From the NCBI GenBank assembly GCA_020161795.1, contig JAIUOR010000012.1:36062-100061 (forward strand): 64,000 nt of DNA. The letters are read 5' to 3'. Below the pieces are notes generated by a model. It was not told the origin of the DNA. It made no database searches and saw only the letters and a list, made by a program, of their open reading frames with translations. The stretch is from Actinomycetota bacterium. Its GTDB lineage: Bacteria > Actinomycetota > Actinomycetes > Propionibacteriales > Propionibacteriaceae. Position 1 is the first letter of the stretch. Each line of letters opens with the position of its first letter. Made by a program: the position numbers and the translations under genes. Below, one piece after another: positions 17,850 to 25,903 of the stretch.

Positions 17850-17870
17850 CTATATGATTTTTCTGAATCC
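17850..17870. promoter_or_regulatory. Probable GntR operator (site B)
   Basis: CTATATGATT, six bases, then AATCC: the same 15 fixed bases with the same spacing as site A at 11311-11331. The inner GATT-N6-AATC is palindromic. It sits in the 245-bp gap before the ABC operon, in sequence clearly poorer in GC than the surroundings. Confidence 0.6.
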
Positions 17871-17950
17871 TACTTGCTCGTTGGCCGCCTGTCGCGTGGT
17901 TGATATCTCGATTCGATAACGGGCGAGGAGCGTGAGGGCGGTTGCCGCCC

Positions 17951-19165
17951 TTACCAATCCGTCATGCTGCCGTCTCGGCGACGGGCCACCGGAAGGTGGG
18001 CCGCCTGATAGTCGTCGCGACGGTGGAGGGCATCCTCGAGCGTCACCCCGAGGCCCGCAGCCTCGCCGGGATGCAGGTGCCCCTGGTCGACGTACCACTC
18101 ATGGGGGAAAGCCTCATGGACCAGATCGGGGTAACCCATGTACTCCTGGATCGCGAAGTTGTGGGTGGCGATCCCGAGGTGGATGCTCGCCGCGAGGGAT
18201 ATCGGTGACACATCGGACGGGCCGTGCGGAGCCGCCCGCACTCCATGCAGTTCGGCGAGCGCGAAGATCTTGCGAAGGTGGCTCACACCGCCCCCGTGGA
18301 CGACGGCCAGCCGGATGAAGTCGATCAGCCGGTTCTCGATCAGGTACTGGCAATCCCAGGCCGTATTGAACACCTCGCCGATCGCCAGCGGAGTCGTGGT
18401 GTGCTGCCGGACGAGGCGCAGCGCTTCCTGGTCTTCGGCTGGAGTGACATCCTCGAGCCAGTACAGGTGGACGTCTTCCAGCGCCTTTCCCAATCGCGCG
18501 GCCTGAATCGGGGTCAGCCGATGGTGGGCATCGTGGAGCAGCCCGACCTCGTCACCCACGTGGGCCCGGACCTTGGCGATCACCTCCGGCATGGTGCGCA
18601 GGTAGCCCTCCGGCTCCCAGACCTCCTCGGGCGGACCCGTCCGGCCGGCAGCCGGCTCGTAGGTCGGATCCTTCGAGACCCCGTAGACGGTGTCGAGCCC
18701 GGGGACCCCGGACTGGACCCGCACATGCGTGAAACCGGCTTCCCGGTGGGCGTCAACCTGCTCCAGCAGAGCGGGGACGTCCCATCCGAACGCGTGCCGG
18801 TAGGTGGCGAGCCGATCCCGGACCCTGCCACCGAGCAGCGCGTAGAGTGGCTGGCCGGTGCGTTTTCCGAGAATGTCCCAGAGCGCGAGATCGACAGCCC
18901 CGATCGCGGCCATCGTGATCGGCCCGCGCCGCCAGTAGACGCCCCGGTACAGGTACTGCCAGGTGTCCTCGATCCGGCCCGGATCCCGGCCGATCAGCAG
19001 CGGGGCCACGTGCTCGCGGAGATAGGCGGCCACCGCCAGTTCCCTGCCGTTGACGGTGGCGTCCCCCAGGCCCACCAAGCCGTCGCGGGTGGTCACTCGC
19101 AGGGTGACGTAGTTGCGTGCCGGGCTCGAGACGAGCACCTCGACACGCTCGATCGCGTCATTCAT
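17951..19165 (-). CDS. D-mannonate dehydratase-type enolase superfamily protein
   Basis: A 404-residue protein of the ManD (RspA-like) group. Metal ligands are Asp212, Glu238 and Glu264; the catalytic Tyr161, His214 (HDAHH) and the HGPSD motif around His314 all sit within two residues of the positions known in ManD enzymes. Such enzymes dehydrate D-mannonate (some also D-gluconate) to 2-keto-3-deoxygluconate. The gene follows the PfkB kinase with a six-base gap, and that pairing (dehydratase plus ketodeoxygluconate kinase) supports the assignment. The precise substrate preference varies within the group. Confidence 0.9.
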   Translation of the reverse strand: MNDAIERVEVLVSSPARNYVTLRVTTRDGLVGLGDATVNGRELAVAAYLREHVAPLLIGRDPGRIEDTWQYLYRGVYWRRGPITMAAIGAVDLALWDILGKRTGQPLYALLGGRVRDRLATYRHAFGWDVPALLEQVDAHREAGFTHVRVQSGVPGLDTVYGVSKDPTYEPAAGRTGPPEEVWEPEGYLRTMPEVIAKVRAHVGDEVGLLHDAHHRLTPIQAARLGKALEDVHLYWLEDVTPAEDQEALRLVRQHTTTPLAIGEVFNTAWDCQYLIENRLIDFIRLAVVHGGGVSHLRKIFALAELHGVRAAPHGPSDVSPISLAASIHLGIATHNFAIQEYMGYPDLVHEAFPHEWYVDQGHLHPGEAAGLGVTLEDALHRRDDYQAAHLPVARRRDGSMTDW

Positions 19166-19171
19166 GAAGGC

Positions 19172-20275
19172 TCACCTCTCCACTCGGGCGGAGCCGCCAC
19201 GAGCCAGTTTGTGGACTTCGTCCCGCGTAGCCATGCTGGTGTCGCCCGGAGTGGTCATCGCCAGCGCGCCATGGGCCGCGCCGAGTTCCACGGCAGACTG
19301 TAGCCCGTCGCCGGCCAGCAGCCCGTAGATCAGTCCCGAAGCGAAGGAGTCTCCCCCGCCGACGCGATCCAGGATCTCCAGGTTCCTGCGATCCGCCGCC
19401 TGGACCAGCCCCTCGTCCACGGACCACGCCAGCGCACTCCAGTCGTTGTCGCTGGCGCTGTGGACAGCACGCAGCGTGGTGGCGATCACCTTCAGGTTGG
19501 GGTAGCTGGACGCCACCTTGTCGATCATCGCGGCGTACGCATCGACCGGCAGCATGGTCATGCCTTCGTCGACGCCCTCGACATCGAAGCCCAGCGAGGC
19601 GATGAAGTCCTCCTCGTTGCCGATCATCACGTCCACCCACTTCGCGACCTCCCGGTTCACTTCCTGGGCCCTGGCCATCCCGCCGATCGACTTCCAGAGG
19701 CTGGGACGGTAATTCAGGTCATAGGAGACCACGGTTCCGTGCCGCTTCGCCGCCTGTATCGCCGCTATGACGGTCCGGGAGCTCTGCTCGCTCAGGGCCG
19801 CGTAGATGCCCCCGGTATGCAGCCACCGGACGCCCAGCGAGCCGAACAGGTGGTCGAAGTCCAGGTCGCCCGGAGCGAGCTGCGACACCGCCGTGTGGCC
19901 CCGGTCGGAAACCCCTTTGGCTCCCCGCACACCGAATCCCCGCTCGGTGAAGTTCAGGCCGTTGCGCGCGGAGCGGCCCACGCCGTCCGAAGGCACCCAC
20001 CGGATGAGCGAGGTATCCACGCCGCCGGCAAGCATCAGGCCTTCGATCAGGTGGCCGACCTCGTCGTCCACGAGAGCGGTGATCGCAGCGGAGCGGAGGC
20101 CGAACACCCGGCTCAGGCCGCGGGCGACGTTGTACTCGCCGCCGCCCTCCCACACCGCGAGATTCCGCGCCGTTCGGATCCGCTGTTCCCCGGGATCCAG
20201 CCGCAGCATGACCTCACCGAGCGCCACCGCGTCGTAGCGACACTCCTCTGCGGCTCGTACCGAAAGGCCGCTCAT
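19172..20275 (-). CDS. PfkB-family carbohydrate kinase, probable 2-keto-3-deoxygluconate kinase
   Basis: A 367-residue ribokinase-fold sugar kinase. The GGGEYNVARGLSRVFG motif near 43-58 and the anion-hole/catalytic stretch DRVGGGDSFASG near 303-314 are typical of KdgK-type kinases, which make 2-keto-3-deoxy-6-phosphogluconate. The ATG at 20275 has GAGGAG upstream. It is followed directly by the mannonate-type dehydratase and divergent from the IclR regulator. No KDPG aldolase gene is in the window, so that last step must be encoded elsewhere. Confidence 0.88.
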   Translation of the reverse strand: MSGLSVRAAEECRYDAVALGEVMLRLDPGEQRIRTARNLAVWEGGGEYNVARGLSRVFGLRSAAITALVDDEVGHLIEGLMLAGGVDTSLIRWVPSDGVGRSARNGLNFTERGFGVRGAKGVSDRGHTAVSQLAPGDLDFDHLFGSLGVRWLHTGGIYAALSEQSSRTVIAAIQAAKRHGTVVSYDLNYRPSLWKSIGGMARAQEVNREVAKWVDVMIGNEEDFIASLGFDVEGVDEGMTMLPVDAYAAMIDKVASSYPNLKVIATTLRAVHSASDNDWSALAWSVDEGLVQAADRRNLEILDRVGGGDSFASGLIYGLLAGDGLQSAVELGAAHGALAMTTPGDTSMATRDEVHKLARGGSARVER

Positions 20276-20509
20276 CCCCGACTCCTCGCGTCACCGCAGC
20301 CGGCGCTGCGATTCGTCCAGTCGGTCTTCTCTGCCCGATCCCGAGACTGTGCGTTACTGCCCATCTTCCCAGCCGTTTCGTTCATTGAAATCATGCGTTG
20401 CAGTTACTGATGCGCAAGGTTGCCACCTTCGTCCCATCAACGCAATGACACGTCTCACTCAACGAGCCTGCCTATTGCACTGAGTGAAACGAACCCCCAT
20501 CCTGGTGGC
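20276..20509. promoter_or_regulatory. Divergent promoter region of kinase and IclR genes
   Basis: This 234-bp gap separates the divergently read kinase and IclR genes and is AT-richer in its middle (about 20370-20410). Weak repeats are visible: TTTC-N7-GAAA at about 20376, CAGTTACTG at 20401-20409 and a second GTTACTG at about 20353. None is strong enough to be named as the IclR site. An in-frame extension of the regulator to TTG at 20420 also lies here. Confidence 0.4.
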
Positions 20510-21262
20510 GTGGCCCAAGCACCGAAGATCGAGGCAGTGGAACGAGCCCTGCGATTGCTCGTCGCGCTCGCCGACGCCGGCCCCGCCGGCGCCACGCTGG
20601 CCAACCTCGCTTCGTCCATCGGCGCCAACAAGTCGACGGCCTACCGCGCGCTCGCGACGATGCGCGCCGAGGGTTTCGTCGCGCAGTCGGGCACCGTCGG
20701 CGAGTATCGCCTGGGCGCCGTGTCGATGTCCCTGGGAGCACGGTTCTGGGCACCGCACAATCTGGCTTCCGCACTGCATCCCGCCCTGGTCGCATTGTCG
20801 CGAAAGTCGAACGAGTTGGTGCATCTCGGGGTGCTCATCGACGACCGCGTGCTCTACCTGGACAAGGTGGAGCCGGACCGTGCTATCCGGGTGTGGTCGG
20901 AGATCGGCCGTCTCGCACCCGCAGCAACCACCAGCCTGGGCCGCGCCATCCTCGCGGCGCAAGGAGTGACGGACGCGCAGTTGGCGGCCTACCTGCATCA
21001 GTGCTCGATGAGCAGCGAACAGCTGCGGGATGTGATCCACGCCACTCGCGCCCAGGGCTACGCGCTCGAGATCGGCGAGAACGAAGCCGGCGTGGCCTGC
21101 CTCGGAGTCGCGATTCTGCGCGATGGGGAGCCGGTGGCCGCGCTGTCGATCACGATGCAGACCGAGCGGATGACCGAGAGCAGACAACACGAACTGGTCC
21201 AGATCATCCGCGATGTCGTGCCGGCCCTGCTGCCCGATCAGCTGACCCTGCCATCGCAGTGA
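20510..21262 (+). CDS. IclR-family transcriptional regulator
   Basis: A 250-residue regulator with an N-terminal winged helix (about 5-65, KIEAVERALRLLVALAD, NKSTAYRALATM) and a GAF-like effector domain (about 80-240). I chose GTG at 20510 because homology-like sequence begins right there; the frame stays open to a TTG at 20420, adding a low-complexity stretch of 30 residues. It is divergent from the kinase/dehydratase pair and probably controls them. Effectors of such regulators in this context are often 2-keto-3-deoxygluconate or a hexuronate. Confidence 0.88.
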   Translation: MAQAPKIEAVERALRLLVALADAGPAGATLANLASSIGANKSTAYRALATMRAEGFVAQSGTVGEYRLGAVSMSLGARFWAPHNLASALHPALVALSRKSNELVHLGVLIDDRVLYLDKVEPDRAIRVWSEIGRLAPAATTSLGRAILAAQGVTDAQLAAYLHQCSMSSEQLRDVIHATRAQGYALEIGENEAGVACLGVAILRDGEPVAALSITMQTERMTESRQHELVQIIRDVVPALLPDQLTLPSQ

Positions 21263-21314
21263 GCTGTCGCCGATCCATGACCCAAGCGAGACACATGTCC
21301 CGACTCATCAAAAA

Positions 21315-21338
21315 GTGGAGCTAAGGGTGGAGCTAAGG
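21315..21338. repeat. Tandem 12-bp duplication at the 3' end of tRNA-Ala
   Basis: GTGGAGCTAAGG occurs twice in direct succession (21315-21326 and 21327-21338). The right copy is the 3' end of the tRNA-Ala acceptor stem; the left copy lies just outside it. Such duplicated tRNA ends can be scars of site-specific integration, or simple slippage. Confidence 0.75.
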
Positions 21339-21400
21339 GGATTCGAACCCCTGACCTTCTCATTGCGAACGAGACGCGCTACCAACTGCGCCATAGCCCC
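21328..21400 (-). tRNA. tRNA-Ala (anticodon CGC)
   Basis: The minus strand folds into a complete cloverleaf of 73 bases: acceptor GGGGCTA with TAGCTCC, D-arm GCGC/GCGC, anticodon arm TCTCG-TTCGCAA-TGAGA, and T-arm with GGTTCGAATCC. The anticodon CGC reads GCG (Ala), and the G3-U70 wobble pair diagnostic of alanine tRNA is present. The CCA end is not encoded. The accessory sugar block lies on its 3' side. Confidence 0.96.
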
Positions 21401-21448
21401 AGGTGCCTTGCGGCGGCGTCCAGAGTAGCACCGGACGGAGGAGGGAGG

Positions 21449-22177
21449 CTAACCGACCTCGCGCTCGTCCTCGACCGCGACAGTGAGCTCGTCGGCGGGG
21501 GTTCCGGCGATCACCGGATGGGGTGCCGGCGGGGTCACCGGAGCCGACAGATCGATCGTCCGTACGGTCCGCGGCGCCAGCGGCGTGGAGACGTAGGTGG
21601 AGCGGGCGATCGGGATCGGTTCCCACAACGACCCCATGCCGCCCACCGGGACGGTGAGCTCGATCGAGTGCTCCCGATCGGTCACATCCGCCTCGGTCAG
21701 CGTCAGCGCGACCGTCTCCTCGTCGACCACCTGCCTGATCTGCTCGGCCCGGCGGTCGAGGTCGGCGCGCATCGTCCGGACGCTGAACCGCGCCACCACG
21801 AGGAAGGCGACCAGCAGGCCGGACGGGATGGCCACGCCCCACCACAGCAGGATCCCGGCATAGGCCAGGCCGGCGACCACCAGGCACGCCAGCAGCAGCA
21901 CGATCAGCACGCGCCGGCGCCGCCGGGCGGCCAACTGGTCGATCAGCCGCAGTTCGCGTAGCGCGGCACGACGGGTCAGCGGGGTCGAGACATCCGCCTC
22001 TCCCCCGTCCGCCTCGGCAAGCGACTCACCGCTCCGCACGATCGTCACCGCGGACGGGGTGAAGGGGATGTCGGTCTCGTCGTCCAGCGCATCGCCGCGG
22101 CTGTGCAGGTAGTTGGGGACCAAATAGACCAGCAGGAATACCGCTATGACTGCGAAAATCACTCCTGCCAGGCCCAC
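21449..22177 (-). CDS. GlpR/SepX-like membrane protein
   Basis: A 242-residue protein with one N-terminal membrane helix (about 4-22), a cytoplasmic loop rich in charge, a helical hairpin (about 88-125) and a long hydrophilic C-terminus. Topology and position next to rimJ and the MoeA-like gene match GlpR of corynebacteria and SepX of Streptomyces, membrane partners of division proteins. The start is GTG at 22177, with TAGCGT (22184-22189) six bases ahead, so the message is probably leaderless and this gene has its own promoter. The assignment rests mainly on synteny and topology. Confidence 0.75.
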   Translation of the reverse strand: MGLAGVIFAVIAVFLLVYLVPNYLHSRGDALDDETDIPFTPSAVTIVRSGESLAEADGGEADVSTPLTRRAALRELRLIDQLAARRRRRVLIVLLLACLVVAGLAYAGILLWWGVAIPSGLLVAFLVVARFSVRTMRADLDRRAEQIRQVVDEETVALTLTEADVTDREHSIELTVPVGGMGSLWEPIPIARSTYVSTPLAPRTVRTIDLSAPVTPPAPHPVIAGTPADELTVAVEDEREVG

Positions 22178-22237
22178 ACCCGCACGCTACGGGGCCGCGG
22201 CGCCGCCTCGCGCCATCCGGTGCGGAGTGTCGGCGAA

Positions 22238-22861
22238 TCAGGTCTGCAACCGCTGCTGATAGCGGCGCAGCACGCCCTGGGGAACATCCTCCGAGTGCAG
22301 CGCGTACAGATCGTGGTCCCGCCAGTCGCCGTCCACGTGCATATAGCGCGGCAGCCGGGCCTCGTGCCGGAAGCCCAGCTTGCGCACCACCGCCTGGCTG
22401 TTGGTGTTCTCCGGACGGATCGCGATCTCGATCCGGTGCAGTCCCAGGCCGGTGAAGCAGTGGTCGCAGGCCATCGCCACCGCCGTGGGGATGATCCCCC
22501 GGCCGGCCCACTGCGGATCGACCCAGTATCCGATCTGAGCCCAGGACGCCGAACCATGGGTGATGCCACCCACGGTCAGCTGTCCGACGAAGCGCGGCTT
22601 GCCGCCCGCGGGGGTGTAGTCGACCGCCCAGGGCAGCATCTGGCCGCGCCGCGCCCGGGCCCGGAAGCGCCGGGCCAGCGCGCCGAACGACACCGGCTCG
22701 TCCCGCGACTCGGGCGGACGGGTCGAATCCCACGGCTGGAACCACGCCCCACCGCGCCGCCGGATCTCACTCCATGCCCGCTCGTCGCTGGCCCGCAGCG
22801 GACGGAGGGTCACCGCGCCCTCGCGCAGCGTGACCGGCCAGCCTGGCCGGGCATCGGCCAT
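22238..22861 (-). CDS. GNAT-family N-acetyltransferase (RimJ/RimL type)
   Basis: A 207-residue acetyltransferase. The acetyl-CoA-binding region is visible as QIGYWVDPQWAGRGIIPTAVA (about 110-130), and RPENTNSQAVVRKLGF is the typical RimJ-type C-terminal motif. It follows the MoeA-like gene with a two-base gap. The family acetylates protein N-termini (for example ribosomal S5) or small amines; the target here is unknown. Confidence 0.9.
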   Translation of the reverse strand: MADARPGWPVTLREGAVTLRPLRASDERAWSEIRRRGGAWFQPWDSTRPPESRDEPVSFGALARRFRARARRGQMLPWAVDYTPAGGKPRFVGQLTVGGITHGSASWAQIGYWVDPQWAGRGIIPTAVAMACDHCFTGLGLHRIEIAIRPENTNSQAVVRKLGFRHEARLPRYMHVDGDWRDHDLYALHSEDVPQGVLRRYQQRLQT

Positions 22862-22863
22862 CG

Positions 22864-24138
22864 CTACCCCTGCAGTGGCCAGGCGGTCACATCGTGGTGC
22901 GCGGGCACCTCGGCGACGCCGGGGCCCACCACGATCAGGGTGTCGGCGCCGGCGAGGTCGATCAGGGTCGGCTCGTCGCCTGACACCGGCTCGATCCCCC
23001 GCTCGGTCGCCCGGCCCAGCAGGTAATTGGTCGCCGCGGGGTCGACCGTCAGCTCACGCGTGACGGGAGCACTGACGCGGGGGCGCTCGGCGTCCAGACC
23101 CACCAGCTTGCGAATCAGCGGCTGCCCGAAGACCTGATAGCCGATGTAGGCAGCGGCCCCCTCCCGGGGCAGCACCAGCACCGGCACCTTGTCGTCCCCG
23201 ACCAGCGCGAACAGCCCCGGCCCGGCCGGGTGCATCGCGATCGGCGTCTCGTCGACCGTGCCCAACTCACCCAGGACGTCCGACAGCCCGGGCGTCACCT
23301 CGGCCACCAGCAGGATCAGGTCGGCCCGCAGCAGCTGATCCGACAGCATCCTGCGCAGCGCTGCAGGCTCGGCGGGCAGGATGCCGATCGGGAAGACCTG
23401 GGCGCCGTCGCCGCGAGCGGCCGCCGCCAGCAAGGGCGTCCCCGCGTCGTAGACCTGGTGCAGCCGCTCCAGCGGCAGGCCGGGATCGACCAGATCGGCG
23501 CCCACGCTGGCCACCACCACGCGCGGCTTCGGCCGCGCCAGCACCTTGTCGATACCCACCTCGGCGAGCAGGCCGATCGCCCGGGCGTCCAGGACGGTGC
23601 CGCTGGCCAGCAGCGCATCGCCGTCGCTGAGCCGGGATCCGGCCAGCACCAACTTCTGCTGGAACACCGCCTCCGCTGTGAACTCGACCTCGTCCTCGAA
23701 CTCGGTCGCCTCAGCCAGCGGCACCACCGCGTCGGCGCCTTCGGGGACGGGCGCGCCGGCGGTCACCTTGACCACGGTGCCCGGCATCAGCGGCGCGGCG
23801 CGGAAGCCGATCATGTCGATCTCGCCCACCACCGGCACCCGGACCGGGTGGTGGGGGGAGGCGCCGACCAGATTCGATCCGCGCACCGCCCAGCCGTCCA
23901 CCTTCGCCGTCGTGCATACCGGCAGGTCGATGTCGGATTCGATGGATTCGCACAGGGTGAGCCCGACCGCGTCCAGCAGGCCGATGCCGAAGGGGCGCAG
24001 GCTGGTCACACCGGCCAGGAGCTGCTCCCGCTGTTCGTCAACGCTGCGGGGGCCGGCGGCCGGCGGTGGCGTTACGAGGGAAGGAAGGGGTGCCGCCGCG
24101 GGGGCGGTCTCCGGCTTGGAACGTCCGAACAAGGCCAT
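22864..24138 (-). CDS. glp: Glp: gephyrin/MoeA-like protein
   Basis: A 424-residue MoeA-fold protein. An acidic/Pro-rich N-terminus is followed by the MoeA domains, but hallmark motifs are altered. AKVDGWAV replaces the A-MDG(Y/F)A motif, AEVTPGLSD replaces the GG-S-G---D molybdopterin loop, and LPREGAAAY replaces LPGNP. GAPVPEGADAVV is retained. This is what is described for actinobacterial Glp, which lost cofactor synthesis and binds FtsZ and the receptor GlpR in cell division. GlpR is encoded two genes downstream. The ATG at 24138 is preceded by TATCGT and six bases, so the transcript is probably leaderless. Confidence 0.85.
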   Translation of the reverse strand: MALFGRSKPETAPAAAPLPSLVTPPPAAGPRSVDEQREQLLAGVTSLRPFGIGLLDAVGLTLCESIESDIDLPVCTTAKVDGWAVRGSNLVGASPHHPVRVPVVGEIDMIGFRAAPLMPGTVVKVTAGAPVPEGADAVVPLAEATEFEDEVEFTAEAVFQQKLVLAGSRLSDGDALLASGTVLDARAIGLLAEVGIDKVLARPKPRVVVASVGADLVDPGLPLERLHQVYDAGTPLLAAAARGDGAQVFPIGILPAEPAALRRMLSDQLLRADLILLVAEVTPGLSDVLGELGTVDETPIAMHPAGPGLFALVGDDKVPVLVLPREGAAAYIGYQVFGQPLIRKLVGLDAERPRVSAPVTRELTVDPAATNYLLGRATERGIEPVSGDEPTLIDLAGADTLIVVGPGVAEVPAHHDVTAWPLQG

Positions 24139-24155
24139 ACGTTTACGATAGGTCA
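24139..24155. promoter_or_regulatory. Overlapping divergent -10 elements for two leaderless genes
   Basis: Only 17 bp separate the two start codons. TACGAT on the plus strand (24144-24149) ends six bases before the cyclo-ligase ATG at 24156. TATCGT on the minus strand (24145-24150) ends six bases before the glp ATG at 24138. The two hexamers overlap by five bases on opposite strands, so RNA polymerase can probably serve only one side at a time. No ribosome binding site fits on either side. Confidence 0.75.
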
Positions 24156-24740
24156 ATGACCGGCCAGCTCAGCGCAGCGCGCGCCGCGTGGCCGTCGAAC
24201 CCCGCCAAGGATGCGCTCCGCCGCCGGATTCAGGCTCGCCGTCAGGCCGGGCCACTACCGGACGGCGACCGCACCGCGCGTGCTCTTCAGCTGTGCGCCG
24301 GCCGTCAGGTGGTGGCGGTCTACGCCTCCCTGCCCGCGGAGCCCGACAGCTGGGCGTTGATCGAGGCGCTGGCCGCCGCCGGCACGCGCATCCTGCTGCC
24401 GGTGCTGGGCCGGGAGCCCGACTGGGCCTGGTTCGAGGGGCCCGAGCGGCTGGAGCCGGCCCGGCGCGGCATCCAGCAGCCGCGCGGGGAGCGGCTGGGT
24501 GCGGCCGCGCTGGCGCAGGCCGAATGGATATGGATCCCGGGCCTGGCCGCGACGCGCGGCGGGGAGCGGCTCGGCACCGGCGGCGGCTGGTACGACCGGG
24601 CTTTGCGCCATTCCGCGGCGACCGCGCCGGTCGGCGTCCTGCTCTTCGACGGCGAGTTGCTCGACCAGGTGCCGACCGATCCGTGGGATCGGCGGGTCGA
24701 CTGGGTGCTCACCGCCTCCGACACCCTCGGCGTGGAATAG
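24156..24740 (+). CDS. 5-formyltetrahydrofolate cyclo-ligase family protein
   Basis: A 194-residue protein of the 5-FTHF cyclo-ligase family (EC 6.3.3.2), which converts 5-formyl- to 5,10-methenyltetrahydrofolate with ATP. The basic N-terminal helix (KDALRRRIQARRQ), the VAVYASLPAEPDS segment and the ATP/phosphate loop ERLGTGGGWYDRAL are all present. It is divergent from glp with an unusually short shared promoter and is probably translated from a leaderless mRNA. Confidence 0.93.
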   Translation: MTGQLSAARAAWPSNPAKDALRRRIQARRQAGPLPDGDRTARALQLCAGRQVVAVYASLPAEPDSWALIEALAAAGTRILLPVLGREPDWAWFEGPERLEPARRGIQQPRGERLGAAALAQAEWIWIPGLAATRGGERLGTGGGWYDRALRHSAATAPVGVLLFDGELLDQVPTDPWDRRVDWVLTASDTLGVE

Positions 24741-24816
24741 CGCAAGACGATACGGGGTTTACAGAGGCGATCCCCTACCATGGGGAGGTCACTCCCGTAG
24801 TCCCAGGAAGAACGCC

Positions 24817-25131
24817 ATGCCCACTTATCAGTACCGATGCACGCAGTGCGCCACCGAACTGGAAGCTGTGCAGAAGTTCACCGATCCCCCGCTGGCCGTG
24901 TGCCCCGAGTGCGAGGGCAGCCTGCGCAAGGTGTTCAGCGCGGTCGGGGTCGTGTTCAAGGGCTCCGGTTTCTACGCCACCGACAGCCGCTCCAAGGGCA
25001 AGAGCAACGCCGCCAAGCCGGCCGCGTCCTCGACCTCGTCCGCCTCCGATTCCAGCAGTGGGACGAAGGACGCCGCGGGCTCGAAGCCGGCCGAGAAGCC
25101 GGCATCCACAGCCGCCGCCAGCGCTGCCTGA
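24817..25131 (+). CDS. FmdB-family zinc ribbon protein
   Basis: A 104-residue protein. The first 45 residues are a FmdB-type zinc ribbon with Cys8/Cys11 and Cys29/Cys32, ending KVFSAVGVVFKGSGFY. The rest is a Ser/Ala/Lys-rich tail likely to be disordered. The ATG has AGGAAG six bases upstream. Function of the family is unclear. It is part of a gene order conserved in actinobacteria (cyclo-ligase, FmdB, SAF protein, MscL). Confidence 0.92.
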   Translation: MPTYQYRCTQCATELEAVQKFTDPPLAVCPECEGSLRKVFSAVGVVFKGSGFYATDSRSKGKSNAAKPAASSTSSASDSSSGTKDAAGSKPAEKPASTAAASAA

Positions 25132-25174
25132 GCCTGTGCACAACTGACCCCTCGGGTCAGCGCCTGGCCAGGTT

Positions 25175-25780
25175 ATGGGCGTGATCTCTCATCTGTTCGC
25201 TTCATTACGCCGAGCCGTGCGCTGGCATCGCCGGCTCCTGGCCGCGGTCTTCGCCGGCCTGGCGGTGTATTGCGTCCTGGCCGTCGTCACCGTCCGCGAC
25301 GACACCGTCACCGTGTTGGCCGTCGCGACCGCGCTTCCCGGCGGGCAACCGCTGACGACCCGGGATCTGACACCCCTGCAGCTTCCGGCCGCGGCCGTTC
25401 CCGACGGCGCGCTGACCAGCGCCGATCAGGCCGTGGGACGGGCGCTGGTCGCCCGCCTGCCGGCACGCGCGGTCCTCACCGCCGACTCCCTCGCCTCCGG
25501 CGACTCGCTGGTCGAGCCCGGACGCGTCGCGCTGCCGGTGTCGCTGGCCGATTCGGCACTGCTCGGGCTGCTGCGGGTCGGCGACCGGATCGATCTGCTG
25601 GGCACCGGACAGTCCGGCACCGTCGAGGTCCTGGCGAGCGCGGTGCGCGTCGTCGCGCTCCCGAAGATCGACGCCGGCCTGCTCGGCGGGCAGGCATCGG
25701 CCGTGCTGGTCGACGTCACCCGCGAGGAGGCGGCGCGCCTGGTCTCCGCCGGGTCGCCCCTCAGCTTCGCATTGAGTTGA
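25175..25780 (+). CDS. SAF-domain protein with N-terminal membrane anchor
   Basis: A 201-residue protein with one membrane helix (about 20-40) followed by a SAF domain (about 45-110, ATALPGGQPLTTRDLTPLQLP) and an RcpC/CpaB-like C-terminal part. Related proteins help assemble Flp pili, but this gene lies in the conserved FmdB/MscL neighbourhood with no pilus genes near. The start is uncertain: ATG at 25175, or GTG at 25181, which would sit six bases after CAGGTT. Confidence 0.88.
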   Translation: MGVISHLFASLRRAVRWHRRLLAAVFAGLAVYCVLAVVTVRDDTVTVLAVATALPGGQPLTTRDLTPLQLPAAAVPDGALTSADQAVGRALVARLPARAVLTADSLASGDSLVEPGRVALPVSLADSALLGLLRVGDRIDLLGTGQSGTVEVLASAVRVVALPKIDAGLLGGQASAVLVDVTREEAARLVSAGSPLSFALS

Positions 25781-25903
25781 TTCCGCGCTTGCCCGGTGAA
25801 GAACGCCGCGCCTATCGCCTTGTCACGTGGTGGTTGTCTGGTTCGCCACAGCGATGCGGGCCGTAAGCTGCGGGCTCAATCTACTCAAGGAGAGAAATCT
25901 GCC

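Noticed and set aside
22864..24138. Functional molybdopterin molybdotransferase MoeA
   Set aside because: The key catalytic and molybdopterin-binding motifs are changed, and the genomic partner GlpR is present, so Glp is the better call.
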